Shown piece after piece: positions 28,070 to 35,526 of a stretch of 64,000 bases of DNA; position 1 is the stretch's first letter; each line of letters opens with the position of its first letter. This DNA is from Lachnospira pectinoschiza (GTDB lineage Bacteria > Bacillota > Clostridia > Lachnospirales > Lachnospiraceae): positions 62,001-126,000 of the forward strand of contig NZ_JAJCRR010000006.1 of assembly GCF_020564355.1 (NCBI RefSeq). The letters run 5' to 3'. A program made the position numbers and the translations under genes. The notes under the pieces are model-generated. The model worked only from the letters and a program-made list of their open reading frames with translations. It was not told the origin of the DNA and ran no database searches.

Positions 28070-28114
28070 AAGCCGGTATTTAAGTCGTATCAACGATTTG
28101 TGTACCGGCTTTTT
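28070..28114 (+). terminator. Terminator after third tRNA-Gly
   Basis: AAGCCGGTA pairs with TACCGGCTT and is followed by TTTTTG. Confidence 0.82.
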
Positions 28115-28153
28115 GTATGGAAATTTCGGGAATCCGGTTATCTTTAATATTTT

Positions 28154-28198
28154 GTGCCATAAATCATCAAAAATGCTTGATTTGTGGCACTTTTTTTG
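28154..28198 (+). terminator. Second hairpin terminator before potA
   Basis: GTGCCA pairs with TGGCAC, enclosing AAATCA against TGATTT, followed by seven T residues. It insulates potA from the tRNA unit. No clear promoter for potA was seen in the remaining 69 bp. Confidence 0.8.
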
Positions 28199-28266
28199 TT
28201 ATTAAAAAGATAGGCAAATTTCAGCGGTAATTGAATTGACATAAAGAGGCGAAAGGGAAAAGAAGA

Positions 28267-29709
28267 ATGGCAGAAAAAGCAGAAAATATCATTGAACTAA
28301 AACATATTACCAAGGTTTACAGTGATAATGGTTTTAAGGCAGTGGATGATTTTAATCTTGAAGTAAAGCGGGGAGAATTTGTAACATTTTTAGGACCGTC
28401 AGGGTGCGGAAAAACAACGACACTCAGAATGATAGCCGGATTTGAACTGCCATCAAGCGGAGAAATTTTATTAGATGGCAGGGACATTGCACATCTACCT
28501 GCAAACAAAAGACCGATTAACACGGTATTTCAGCGGTATGCCCTGTTTCCGCATATGAATATCTATGAAAATATTGCATTTGGATTAAAACTCAAAAAGT
28601 TACCGAAAGAAGAAATCCGCAAAAAAGTCAAGCACGTTCTGGCAATGGTGGATTTGGAAGGCTTTGAAGACAGAAAGATTGCAACACTTTCCGGCGGACA
28701 GCAGCAGCGTATTGCGATTGCGAGAGCGCTTGTCAACGAGCCGGAAATTCTGATGTTAGATGAACCGTTAGGCGCACTGGATTTAAAAATGCGTAAGGAA
28801 ATGCAGCTTGAATTAAAAAATATGCACGACCAGCTTGGCATTACATTTATCTATGTAACGCACGACCAGGAAGAAGCGCTTACGATGTCGGATAAAATTG
28901 TGGTGCTTTCGGAGGGAAAAATCCAGCAGATTGGTACGCCGGAGGACATTTACAATGAACCGAAAAATGCGTTTGTAGCCGATTTTATCGGAGAGAGTAA
29001 CATTTTCAAAGGTATTATGACAGGACATATGAAGGTGCGTTTCTGCGGCGGGGAATTTACCGGAATGGATGATGTGCCGGAAGGAACACTGGTTGATGTC
29101 GTTGTCAGACCGGAAGACGTTATTATTACGGCGCCGCAGGACGGAACGGTTGCAGGTGTTGTAACTTCGGTTATTTTTAAGGGGATGCATTATGAAGTGG
29201 CGGTGGAATCCGGAAAGTACGAAATTATTATCCGTACCACAAAGTGTTATGCGGTCGGTGATGAAGTCGGTATCTGTTTAGAGCCGGACGGTATTCATGT
29301 CATGCTTGCCGAGGACCATACAACCAGCTTTGTAACAACAATAAACAGCGACTATACATTAGATTTTAACGGAAAGGTTATCCGCTGTGATTTGACAAAA
29401 GTTGTACCGAAGTCGAAGATGAAGGACAATGCGCTGATTGATGAAAACGGAGAAACGGTGGATATTTCCAAGTTAAAAGTACAGGTATCCATTCAGCCGG
29501 ACGACATTGAGATGAGCGATGAGGCAGAAGCCGGTCTTGTATCGGGAGAGATTATCAACCTGATTTACAAGGGCGATCACTACAGCTACGTTGTGCGTAC
29601 CGAATACGGATATGACCTTATTGTAGATGACGAATATCTGTGGAATATGAACGATAAGGTCAGCTTAGTCATGCCGGAAGACAAGATGAAATTTCAGTTG
29701 AAGAAGTAG
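28267..29709 (+). CDS. potA: Spermidine/putrescine importer ATPase
   Basis: A 480-aa ABC ATPase powering polyamine uptake. Walker A GPSGCGKTT, Q-loop FQRYALFPH, signature LSGGQQQR, Walker B ILMLDEP and the H-loop THDQEEA are intact. After the PotA-type TOBE region (about 245-350) there is a second TOBE-like segment with the same VRPEDV/IQPDDI phrase, making it about 110 residues longer than usual. GGCGAAAGGG precedes the ATG. potB starts 19 bp later. Confidence 0.93.
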   Translation: MAEKAENIIELKHITKVYSDNGFKAVDDFNLEVKRGEFVTFLGPSGCGKTTTLRMIAGFELPSSGEILLDGRDIAHLPANKRPINTVFQRYALFPHMNIYENIAFGLKLKKLPKEEIRKKVKHVLAMVDLEGFEDRKIATLSGGQQQRIAIARALVNEPEILMLDEPLGALDLKMRKEMQLELKNMHDQLGITFIYVTHDQEEALTMSDKIVVLSEGKIQQIGTPEDIYNEPKNAFVADFIGESNIFKGIMTGHMKVRFCGGEFTGMDDVPEGTLVDVVVRPEDVIITAPQDGTVAGVVTSVIFKGMHYEVAVESGKYEIIIRTTKCYAVGDEVGICLEPDGIHVMLAEDHTTSFVTTINSDYTLDFNGKVIRCDLTKVVPKSKMKDNALIDENGETVDISKLKVQVSIQPDDIEMSDEAEAGLVSGEIINLIYKGDHYSYVVRTEYGYDLIVDDEYLWNMNDKVSLVMPEDKMKFQLKK

Positions 29710-29728
29710 AAACGGAATGGAGTAGAAT

Positions 29729-30517
29729 ATGAAAAACGTGTTTTCGCGCAGACAGATGGGGATTCCGTATGGCGTGTTCCTTGCATTTTTTGTGGCTGCG
29801 CCTTTGATTGTGCTGTTTTATTATGCCTTTACCAACGGCTCAGGACAGTTTACATTAAATAATTTGAAAAATTTCTTTGTCGACCCCAATACAATGGGGA
29901 CGTTATGTTACAGTATTGTACTGGCGGTAACGGTGACACTGGTCTGTCTGGTGATTGCCTATCCGGTGGCGTATATTTTAGCGGGCAGTGCATTAAAAAG
30001 AAAGGGTGTTATTCTGATGCTTTTTGTGCTGCCGATGTGGATTAACTTTACACTGCGTATTACGGCATTAAAAGAAATCCTTTCTTTAATAGAAGGAAAT
30101 TTGGCATTTCACCCGTTTTTAAATACGGTTATCGGAATGACGTATGATTTTCTGCCGTTTATGATTCTGCCGCTGTATACAACGCTTTCAAGACTGGACT
30201 CTTCGCTGATAGAAGCGGCGGGCGATCTGGGTGCAGATTCATTTCAGACATTTATAAAGGTTATTTTTCCGCTGTCAATTCCTGGAATTGTCAGCGGGGT
30301 TTCCATGGTGTTTTTACCGGCGATGACGAACTATGTTGTGCTGGATATGCTCTATAACAGCACGTACATCATGGGCAGTCTGATTGGCAGCTATTTCAGC
30401 GCATACGACTGGCACAACGGCTCAATGATTGCCCTGATACTGTTATTTATTATCGGTATCGTGGCGGTCGTATCCGAGGGAAATGATACGGAAAATACAG
30501 GCAGGGGATTAGTGTGA
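29729..30517 (+). CDS. potB: Spermidine/putrescine importer permease PotB
   Basis: A 262-aa membrane permease with six helices and the EAA loop EAAGDLGADSFQTFIKVIFPLS near 170-190. AATGGAG at 29715-29721 is the ribosome binding site. Its last codon and stop lie inside the first hairpin of a structured repeat (30514-30544), so the C-terminus may have been altered by arrival of that element. It partners PotC. Confidence 0.92.
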   Translation: MKNVFSRRQMGIPYGVFLAFFVAAPLIVLFYYAFTNGSGQFTLNNLKNFFVDPNTMGTLCYSIVLAVTVTLVCLVIAYPVAYILAGSALKRKGVILMLFVLPMWINFTLRITALKEILSLIEGNLAFHPFLNTVIGMTYDFLPFMILPLYTTLSRLDSSLIEAAGDLGADSFQTFIKVIFPLSIPGIVSGVSMVFLPAMTNYVVLDMLYNSTYIMGSLIGSYFSAYDWHNGSMIALILLFIIGIVAVVSEGNDTENTGRGLV

Positions 30518-30665
30518 AGAATCCTTAAATCTAAGATTCTTCACGTCAAGCATAGCTTGATGTTAGCACTTTGTGCCGCAGGCGTCACAAAGTCGCTTTT
30601 TATCGCAGAGCCAAATAAGATTTGGCTCGCGATTCCTCCGGCATTAAAATGCCTGCGGAATGGAG
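30514..30665 (+). repeat. Structured intergenic repeat, copy A (before potC)
   Basis: P1: GTGAAGAATC (30514-30523), 11-nt loop CTTAAATCTAA, GATTCTTCAC (30535-30544). A small hairpin TCAAGC/GCTTGA is unique to this copy. P2: ACTTTGTG (30568-30575), loop CCGCAGGCGT, CACAAAGT (30586-30593). P3: ATCGC/GCGAT enclosing GAGCCAAAT/ATTTGGCTC (30602-30633). GCCTGCGG (30651-30658) is complementary to the P2 loop and abuts the AATGGAG that serves potC. A mini-ORF GTG AAG AAT CCT TAA starts at 30514 behind AGGGG. Confidence 0.85.
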
Positions 30666-30674
30666 ATTATTATA

Positions 30675-31484
30675 ATGAAAAAAGGATTCAGATACGGATG
30701 GATTGGTCTGGTTTTATTATTTATGTATGCACCGATTCTGATTCTGGCAGTCTACAGCTTTACGGATGCTGCCAATATCGGACCGTTCCGGTCTTTTTCC
30801 GTGCATAATTATGTGACACTTTTTACGACACCGGAGCTGTTAAACATGATTTTAGGCTCAGTGATTTTAGCGGTGGGCAGTGGTTTGATTGCAACGATTC
30901 TTGGTACATCGGGTGCAATTGGTGCATTTTATTCTAAAAAAAGAGTGAAAATGGCAATGAGTGCGCTCAATCAGGTGCCGGTTGTCAATGCAGATGTTGT
31001 AACCGGATTTTCAATGTGTATTCTGCTCGTGGTTGTGTTCGGTGTGAGCAAGGATACATATATTCCACTGGTACTGGGACATGTGGTTTTGAGTGCGCCG
31101 TTTGTTTATCTGGCGGTAGTGCCGAAGTTAAAGCAGATGGACCCGAGCATTTACGAAGCGGCGCTCGATTTGGGGGCAACACCGTTTTATGCGCTGGTCA
31201 AAGTGATTATTCCGGAAATTGCATCGGGAATTTTATCAGGGTTTGTCATGGCAATCACACTTTCACTGGATGATTATTTTGTTGCAACTTATACGAAACC
31301 GGCAACCTTTGATACGATTAGTACTTATGTAGTAAATGCGACAAAGGGTTCACAGACAGAGATTAAGACGGCACTGTGGGCGCTGTCTACGATTATCTTT
31401 TTGGTCGTTGTTGTGGTTGAACTTGTATTAAATCTGGCACCGGCAAAGAAGGCAGCAGGAGAGGAGACTGAAATTGATGAGTAA
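30675..31484 (+). CDS. potC: Spermidine/putrescine importer permease PotC
   Basis: A 269-aa permease with six membrane helices and the EAA loop EAALDLGATPFYALVKVIIP. The ATG at 30675 is chosen because GGAG at 30662-30665 lies 9 nt upstream; an in-frame ATG at 30660 overlaps that site. Its ribosome binding site is the 3' end of structured repeat copy A, so PotC synthesis could be regulated apart from PotB. potD overlaps its 3' end by 8 bp. Confidence 0.93.
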   Translation: MKKGFRYGWIGLVLLFMYAPILILAVYSFTDAANIGPFRSFSVHNYVTLFTTPELLNMILGSVILAVGSGLIATILGTSGAIGAFYSKKRVKMAMSALNQVPVVNADVVTGFSMCILLVVVFGVSKDTYIPLVLGHVVLSAPFVYLAVVPKLKQMDPSIYEAALDLGATPFYALVKVIIPEIASGILSGFVMAITLSLDDYFVATYTKPATFDTISTYVVNATKGSQTEIKTALWALSTIIFLVVVVVELVLNLAPAKKAAGEETEIDE

Positions 31485-33012
31485 ACGGTATAAGCGGCTG
31501 TTGTCCGTCATAATTTCCATTGTACTGCTGGCAGGCATCGCAACAGCAGTGGGGGCAGTTGATATTTTTTCTTTAAAAAACAGTGAGCAGGCGGCAATGG
31601 CATCGGATTCGGATACTATCATCCTGCGTGTGTGTAACTGGGAAGAATACATTGATACCGGGGACTGGGACGAAGCGATAGAATTGGACAGCGGTGAAAT
31701 GAAGGGTGAAAATTCTATTGTAAAGGATTTTGAAGACTGGTATTATCAGATTTACGGTAAAAAAGTTGTGGTCGAATATAGCACCGTCGGAACAAATGAA
31801 GAATTATATAATATGCTGACACTCGGCGATGAGTATGATTTGATATGTCCGTCGGAATACATGATTATGAAGCTGATGGCTGAGGGCTGGCTGGAACCGT
31901 TTTCGGAGCAGTTCTTTGATAAAAATGTAACAGAAAATTATTACACACGCGGCGTTTCACCGTTTATCCGCAGTACCTTTGATGAAAATACGATTAACGG
32001 GGAGGCATGGAGCCGTTACGCCGCCGGGTATATGTGGGGCATTACAGGGATTGTATACAATCCGGAGGAAGTCACAGAAGAGGAAGCTTCTACGTGGAAA
32101 ATTATTTCAAATGACAAGTTTAAACGGCAGATTACGATTAAGGATAATGTCAGGGATTCAATGTTTGCGGCGGTCGGTGCGATAAAGTCGGATAAGCTGT
32201 TGTCGTCTTCCTTTTTAAATGCCGCAGATTATAAAGAACGTCTGTCGGCAGAAATGAATGATACATCTGAAGAAACGATTGAGCAGATTCAGGAGTATTT
32301 GCAGGCAGTTAAAGACAATGCCTACTCTTTTGAAACGGACAGTGCAAAAGCCGATATGATTACAGGAAAAGTGGTAGCGGGCTATCAGTGGTCGGGCGAT
32401 GCCGTGTATACGATGGATCAGGCAGAAAAAGATGATTTTTATCTGGATTTTGCAGTGCCAAGAGAAAGCACGAATCTGTATTTTGACGGCTGGTGCATGT
32501 TAAAGAACGGCATTAAAGACAGCGAAGAGAAAAAGCAGGCGGCAGAAGGGTTTATCAATTTCCTTTCAAAGCCTGAAAATGCAGTCCGCAATATGGATTA
32601 TATCGGATATACGTCCGTGATTTCCGGCGGGGACAGTCCGGTGGTCTATGACTATATTAAATGGAATTACGGCGCAGAAGACGGAGGGGAAGATACCGTG
32701 ACCTATCCGCTCGGTTATTTCTTTTCCGGTGATACGGAAGATAAAAAGTATATGCTGACGGTTCCGGCAGAACAGACACACCGCCAGTTATCCGCGCAGT
32801 ATCCAACCGAGGAGATGATAGAGCGCAGTGCAGTCATGAGTTATTTTGACACCGAGGAAAATGCGCGCATTAATCAGATGTGGATTAACGTGCGTTGTTA
32901 TAATATTGAAAATGTACCGGTATGGGCATGGATTGTAACAGGACTTGTCATTGCGGGATTGATTGTACTTGCGGTAAGAAAGCATTTTAAAAAGAAAGTA
33001 TACATAAAATAA
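31477..33012 (+). CDS. potD: Spermidine/putrescine-binding protein with C-terminal membrane anchor
   Basis: A 511-aa PotD-like protein. After an N-terminal membrane segment (about 8-28), the binding domain begins LRVCNWEEYI and includes DLICPSEYMIMKL and GWCMLKNG. An aspartate-rich insert (EELDSGEMKGENS region) and a C-terminal helix (VWAWIVTGLVIAGLIVL, with KKK end) make it longer than the usual 350 aa and tether it at both ends. ATG 31477 and TTG 31474 are both possible; GGAG is at 31463-31466. It ends the pot operon. Confidence 0.9.
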   Translation: MSKRYKRLLSVIISIVLLAGIATAVGAVDIFSLKNSEQAAMASDSDTIILRVCNWEEYIDTGDWDEAIELDSGEMKGENSIVKDFEDWYYQIYGKKVVVEYSTVGTNEELYNMLTLGDEYDLICPSEYMIMKLMAEGWLEPFSEQFFDKNVTENYYTRGVSPFIRSTFDENTINGEAWSRYAAGYMWGITGIVYNPEEVTEEEASTWKIISNDKFKRQITIKDNVRDSMFAAVGAIKSDKLLSSSFLNAADYKERLSAEMNDTSEETIEQIQEYLQAVKDNAYSFETDSAKADMITGKVVAGYQWSGDAVYTMDQAEKDDFYLDFAVPRESTNLYFDGWCMLKNGIKDSEEKKQAAEGFINFLSKPENAVRNMDYIGYTSVISGGDSPVVYDYIKWNYGAEDGGEDTVTYPLGYFFSGDTEDKKYMLTVPAEQTHRQLSAQYPTEEMIERSAVMSYFDTEENARINQMWINVRCYNIENVPVWAWIVTGLVIAGLIVLAVRKHFKKKVYIK

Positions 33013-33030
33013 AAATGATTGCATGAAAAA

Positions 33031-33101
33031 AGCAGATAACGGGAATCGAACCCGCCTTTCCGGCTTGGGAAGCCGGCGTTCTACCGATGAACCATATCTG
33101 C
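33031..33101 (-). tRNA. tRNA-Gly (anticodon CCC)
   Basis: A 71-nt minus-strand cloverleaf: acceptor GCAGATA/TATCTGC, D-arm GTTC/GAAC, anticodon stem CCGGC/GCCGG with loop TTCCCAA (CCC), T-arm GCGGG/CCCGT with loop TTCGATT. A T-run follows at 33030-33025. It reads GGG codons and is convergent with the pot operon, 18 bp from potD. Confidence 0.95.
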
Positions 33102-33154
33102 ATGGAAATCATTATAGCACATTGACTTTAAAATTCAAGTTGAAATTCAATTAA

Positions 33155-33224
33155 AAAATCCGGCAGAAAACCGGTTGGCAGGCTGAAATATCAGACCTTT
33201 CAACCGGCGTCTGCCGGATTTTTA
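33155..33224. terminator. Bidirectional hairpin terminator
   Basis: ATCCGGCAGA pairs with TCTGCCGGAT, enclosing CCGGTTG against CAACCGG. T-runs flank both ends, so it can work on either strand. On the minus strand it follows the small Cys-rich ORF at 33253-33324. Confidence 0.8.
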
Positions 33225-33252
33225 CTTTATGAAACTTCGCCTACGGCGGATA

Positions 33253-33324
33253 TTAGCAACCGAAGTAAAAAAACTTGCAAATTACGCTAAATAACTCGGA
33301 ACAGCTATTAAAGTTAAAACACAT
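33253..33324 (-). CDS. Small 23-residue Cys-rich peptide ORF
   Basis: Minus-strand ORF of 23 codons, peptide start MCFNFNSC and end FYFGC, with four Cys and many Phe. AAGGAGG (33341-33335) lies 10 nt before the ATG. A minus-strand promoter is possible: TTGCTC and TACAAT, 17 bp apart, about 70 bp upstream. The terminator at 33224-33155 follows the stop. These three signals make a self-contained small gene, not a chance ORF. No family was recognised; a signalling or membrane-active peptide is conceivable. Confidence 0.5.
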   Translation of the reverse strand: MCFNFNSCSELFSVICKFFYFGC

Positions 33325-33428
33325 AAAATTATTGCCTCCTTGTTTTTCGTTTATTTGTATCAGCTGATTACAAATGAATTGTAACAATTTTGTAACATTT
33401 GAGCAATAGGAGGTTACTGGAAAAAGAC

Positions 33429-33457
33429 TTGACAGATAACGTGCGGTGTAATAATAT
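33429..33457 (+). promoter_or_regulatory. Promoter of padR operon
   Basis: TTGACA (33429-33434) and TAATAT (33452-33457) with 17 bp between, about 68 bp before padR. Confidence 0.83.
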
Positions 33458-33466
33458 AAATAAAAA

Positions 33467-33489
33467 GATATTATATGACATATAATATC
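33467..33489. promoter_or_regulatory. Perfect palindrome, putative PadR operator
   Basis: GATATTATAT-GAC-ATATAATATC is a 10+10-bp perfect inverted repeat right after the predicted start point. Its place suits autorepression by the PadR protein encoded 35 bp downstream. Confidence 0.65.
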
Positions 33490-33524
33490 ATGCAACAAAA
33501 TAATAAAAAGAAACGGAGACAGAA

Positions 33525-33842
33525 ATGATTTTTCAGATTGGTTCGGCACTGCTGGATGCCTGTGTTCTGTCTGTTCTGGAGCGGGAAGATATGTATGGAT
33601 ACATCCTGACGCAGAATGTTAAAGAGGTTGTGGATATTTCAGAATCCACGTTATATCCGGTACTGCGCAGACTGCAAAAGGAAGCATATCTTGTCACCTA
33701 TGACCAGCCGTTTGCAGGAAGAAACAGACGGTATTATCAGATTACGGACAAGGGCAGAGAGCAGCTTGCAATGTACAGGAAAGAGTGGATTGCATACAAA
33801 TCCAATATTGACAGAATATTGACAGGAGAGGAAAAGCAATGA
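33525..33842 (+). CDS. PadR-family transcriptional regulator
   Basis: A 105-aa winged-helix repressor: LEREDMYGYIL, then ISESTLYPVLRRLQKEAYL as the recognition unit, GRNRRYYQIT as wing, and a C-terminal dimer helix. The family commonly controls the DUF1700/DUF4097 genes beside it, linked to cell-envelope stress. ACGGAGA at 33513-33519 is the ribosome binding site. It overlaps the next gene by 4 bp (ATGA), implying coupling. The palindrome at 33467-33489 is its likely target. Confidence 0.92.
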   Translation: MIFQIGSALLDACVLSVLEREDMYGYILTQNVKEVVDISESTLYPVLRRLQKEAYLVTYDQPFAGRNRRYYQITDKGREQLAMYRKEWIAYKSNIDRILTGEEKQ

Positions 33843-34483
33843 CGAGAGAAGAATATTTAGATATTTTACAGAATAACCTGCATGGTATTCCGCCGCAGGA
33901 AGCAGAAAATATCATGGAATATTACCGGGAATATTTTGATGATGCCGGTGTAGAAAATGCGGAAAAAGTAATGCAGGAGCTGGGCGCACCCGAACAGCTT
34001 GCAAAAAGGGCGGCGGCAGATGCTGCCGCGGAAAACGGATTTGCAGGTGCGGCAGGTTCCGGACAGAATCCGGGCTTTGGAAGTTATAACGGACAGACAG
34101 ACGAAAAGAAAAAGCATACGGCGGCAGGCATTACATTGGCGGTGATTACTTCCCCAATCTGGGCAAGTCTTTTACTGGCGGCAGTCTGTGTGCTGTTTGC
34201 GGTGGTGATTACCGTTGCGGCAGTGGTGCTGTCATTGGGATTTGCGGCGGTGGTCATGGTAGCTGCCGGATTATTTACCGTGGGAACAGCACTTGTTACT
34301 GTGTTTTTACATATACCGACAGCGGTTATGCTGATTGGTGCGGGACTGGTGAGCGTAGGACTGGGACTGCTTGCGGCGCTGCTGACATATGGATGCGTTA
34401 TAGGAATTAAAAGGTTTGTGATGTGGATTTCTAATAAAGAATGGAGAAATGCGAAAATCCATAAACCAAAGATTTTCGCATAA
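33839..34483 (+). CDS. DUF1700 (HAAS-domain) membrane protein
   Basis: A 214-aa protein. The N-terminal HAAS helical domain reads MTREEYLDILQNNLHGIPPQ, followed by EAENIMEYYREYFDD. About 95 residues of membrane helices follow (residues 95-200). Such proteins partner PadR regulators and DUF4097 proteins, and probably act at the membrane. The last 12 codons (NAKIHKPKIFA then stop) lie in the first hairpin of structured repeat copy B. The same codons appear in non-coding copy D2, so this tail was added by the element. Confidence 0.9.
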   Translation: MTREEYLDILQNNLHGIPPQEAENIMEYYREYFDDAGVENAEKVMQELGAPEQLAKRAAADAAAENGFAGAAGSGQNPGFGSYNGQTDEKKKHTAAGITLAVITSPIWASLLLAAVCVLFAVVITVAAVVLSLGFAAVVMVAAGLFTVGTALVTVFLHIPTAVMLIGAGLVSVGLGLLAALLTYGCVIGIKRFVMWISNKEWRNAKIHKPKIFA

Positions 34484-34581
34484 CAGAATTGTGCCGCAGG
34501 CGTCACAATTCTGAATTTATCGCAGAACTGAATAAATTCAGTCCGCGGTTCCTTGTGCATTAAAATGCCTGCGGAATGGAG
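34449..34581 (+). repeat. Structured intergenic repeat, copy B (before DUF4097 gene)
   Basis: P1: TGCGAAAATC (34450-34459), loop CATAAACCAAA, GATTTTCGCA (34471-34480). P2: AGAATTGTG (34485-34493), loop CCGCAGGCGT, CACAATTCT (34504-34512); this stem differs from copies A and D2 yet pairs fully. P3: ACTGAA/TTCAGT in place of GAGCCAAAT/ATTTGGCTC. GCCTGCGG (34567-34574) matches the P2 loop and abuts AATGGAG. The first hairpin overlaps the end of the upstream coding region. Confidence 0.85.
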
Positions 34582-34587
34582 AAGAAG

Positions 34588-35460
34588 ATGAAAAAATGGA
34601 TAAAGATTACAGGAATAACAGCCGCCGTGTGTATCGGCGCGGGATTGATTTGTTTTGTATCGGGCGTTTTTGCGGGTGCAAAGAGCGGTGTTTTTATTTC
34701 AAGACGCGGTATTGAACTGGAAGGCAGTGCTTATTCTGATGAGCGCTATGGCATTTCACAAATCAAAGACATTGAGATTGAAGCGGATGATGCCAAAGTT
34801 GAAATAAAGCCGTCACAGGATGATACCTTCGGTTACAGCGTGACCTATGAGGATACACACAGCACACCACAGGTTACGGTTGACAATGGGAAAATCCGCA
34901 TAGAGGAAAAAACAAGCGGAGGATTTTGGATTTTAGACTTCGGTTTTGCCGCGTTGTTTGAAAACCGGGAAAATGTAGTGACGGTCTATGTGCCGGAAAA
35001 AGCAGCCCTTGATACGGTAAAAATTGATACGTCAAACGGAAAAGTGACAGCCGATGCTCTGTTTACGACACAGAATCTTAATGTACAGTCGGACAATGGC
35101 AAAATTGAACTGATGCAGATGATTTGCGAGAAAAATGCGCAGGTGCATTGCAGTAACGGTAAAATAACGGTAAATGCAGAATTTAAGGGCGAGAGCCTTT
35201 TTTCAAGCAATAACGGCAATGTAGAGCTTGCCGGAGCATGGGAGGGAACGGTGACCTGTAAAACCAATAACGGTAAAATACAGGTAACGGCGCCAAAGCC
35301 GGAAAGTGCGTACCGCGTGGAAGCACACACCGACAACGGCAGTGTCTATGTCAATGACAATAAAGTGTTAAATCCTTATACCGCACAAAATACACAGGCA
35401 GATACGAACCTGTATGCAGTCAGCAATAACGGCTCGGTACGGCTGGAATTTGCAAATTAA
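34588..35460 (+). CDS. DUF4097 beta-helix envelope protein
   Basis: A 290-aa protein with an N-terminal membrane anchor (about 7-30) and an outward beta-repeat domain. A recurring SNGKV/DNGKI/NNGKI motif marks each turn of the predicted beta-solenoid (residues 145-260). The ATG at 34588 is used because GGAG at 34578-34581 lies 6 nt upstream; the in-frame ATG at 34576 overlaps it. That site is the 3' end of repeat copy B. It completes the padR-DUF1700-DUF4097 set, thought to respond to envelope stress; the biochemical role is unknown. Confidence 0.88.
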   Translation: MKKWIKITGITAAVCIGAGLICFVSGVFAGAKSGVFISRRGIELEGSAYSDERYGISQIKDIEIEADDAKVEIKPSQDDTFGYSVTYEDTHSTPQVTVDNGKIRIEEKTSGGFWILDFGFAALFENRENVVTVYVPEKAALDTVKIDTSNGKVTADALFTTQNLNVQSDNGKIELMQMICEKNAQVHCSNGKITVNAEFKGESLFSSNNGNVELAGAWEGTVTCKTNNGKIQVTAPKPESAYRVEAHTDNGSVYVNDNKVLNPYTAQNTQADTNLYAVSNNGSVRLEFAN

Positions 35461-35471
35461 AAAATGCAAAT

Positions 35472-35521
35472 AAAAAAGGCAGATAAGAAATCCGTAAAAG
35501 TGGTTTCTTATCTGCCTTTTT
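35472..35521. terminator. Bidirectional terminator
   Basis: AAAAGGCAGATAAGAAA pairs with TTTCTTATCTGCCTTTT; A-run and T-run flank it. It closes both the DUF4097 gene and the convergent ABC-2 operon. Confidence 0.88.
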
Positions 35522-35526
35522 GTGAT

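Noticed and set aside
30557..30808. ORF of 83 codons spanning copy A and the start of potC
   Set aside because: It is out of frame with potC and its start lies in repeat DNA; potC has clear motifs in the other frame.
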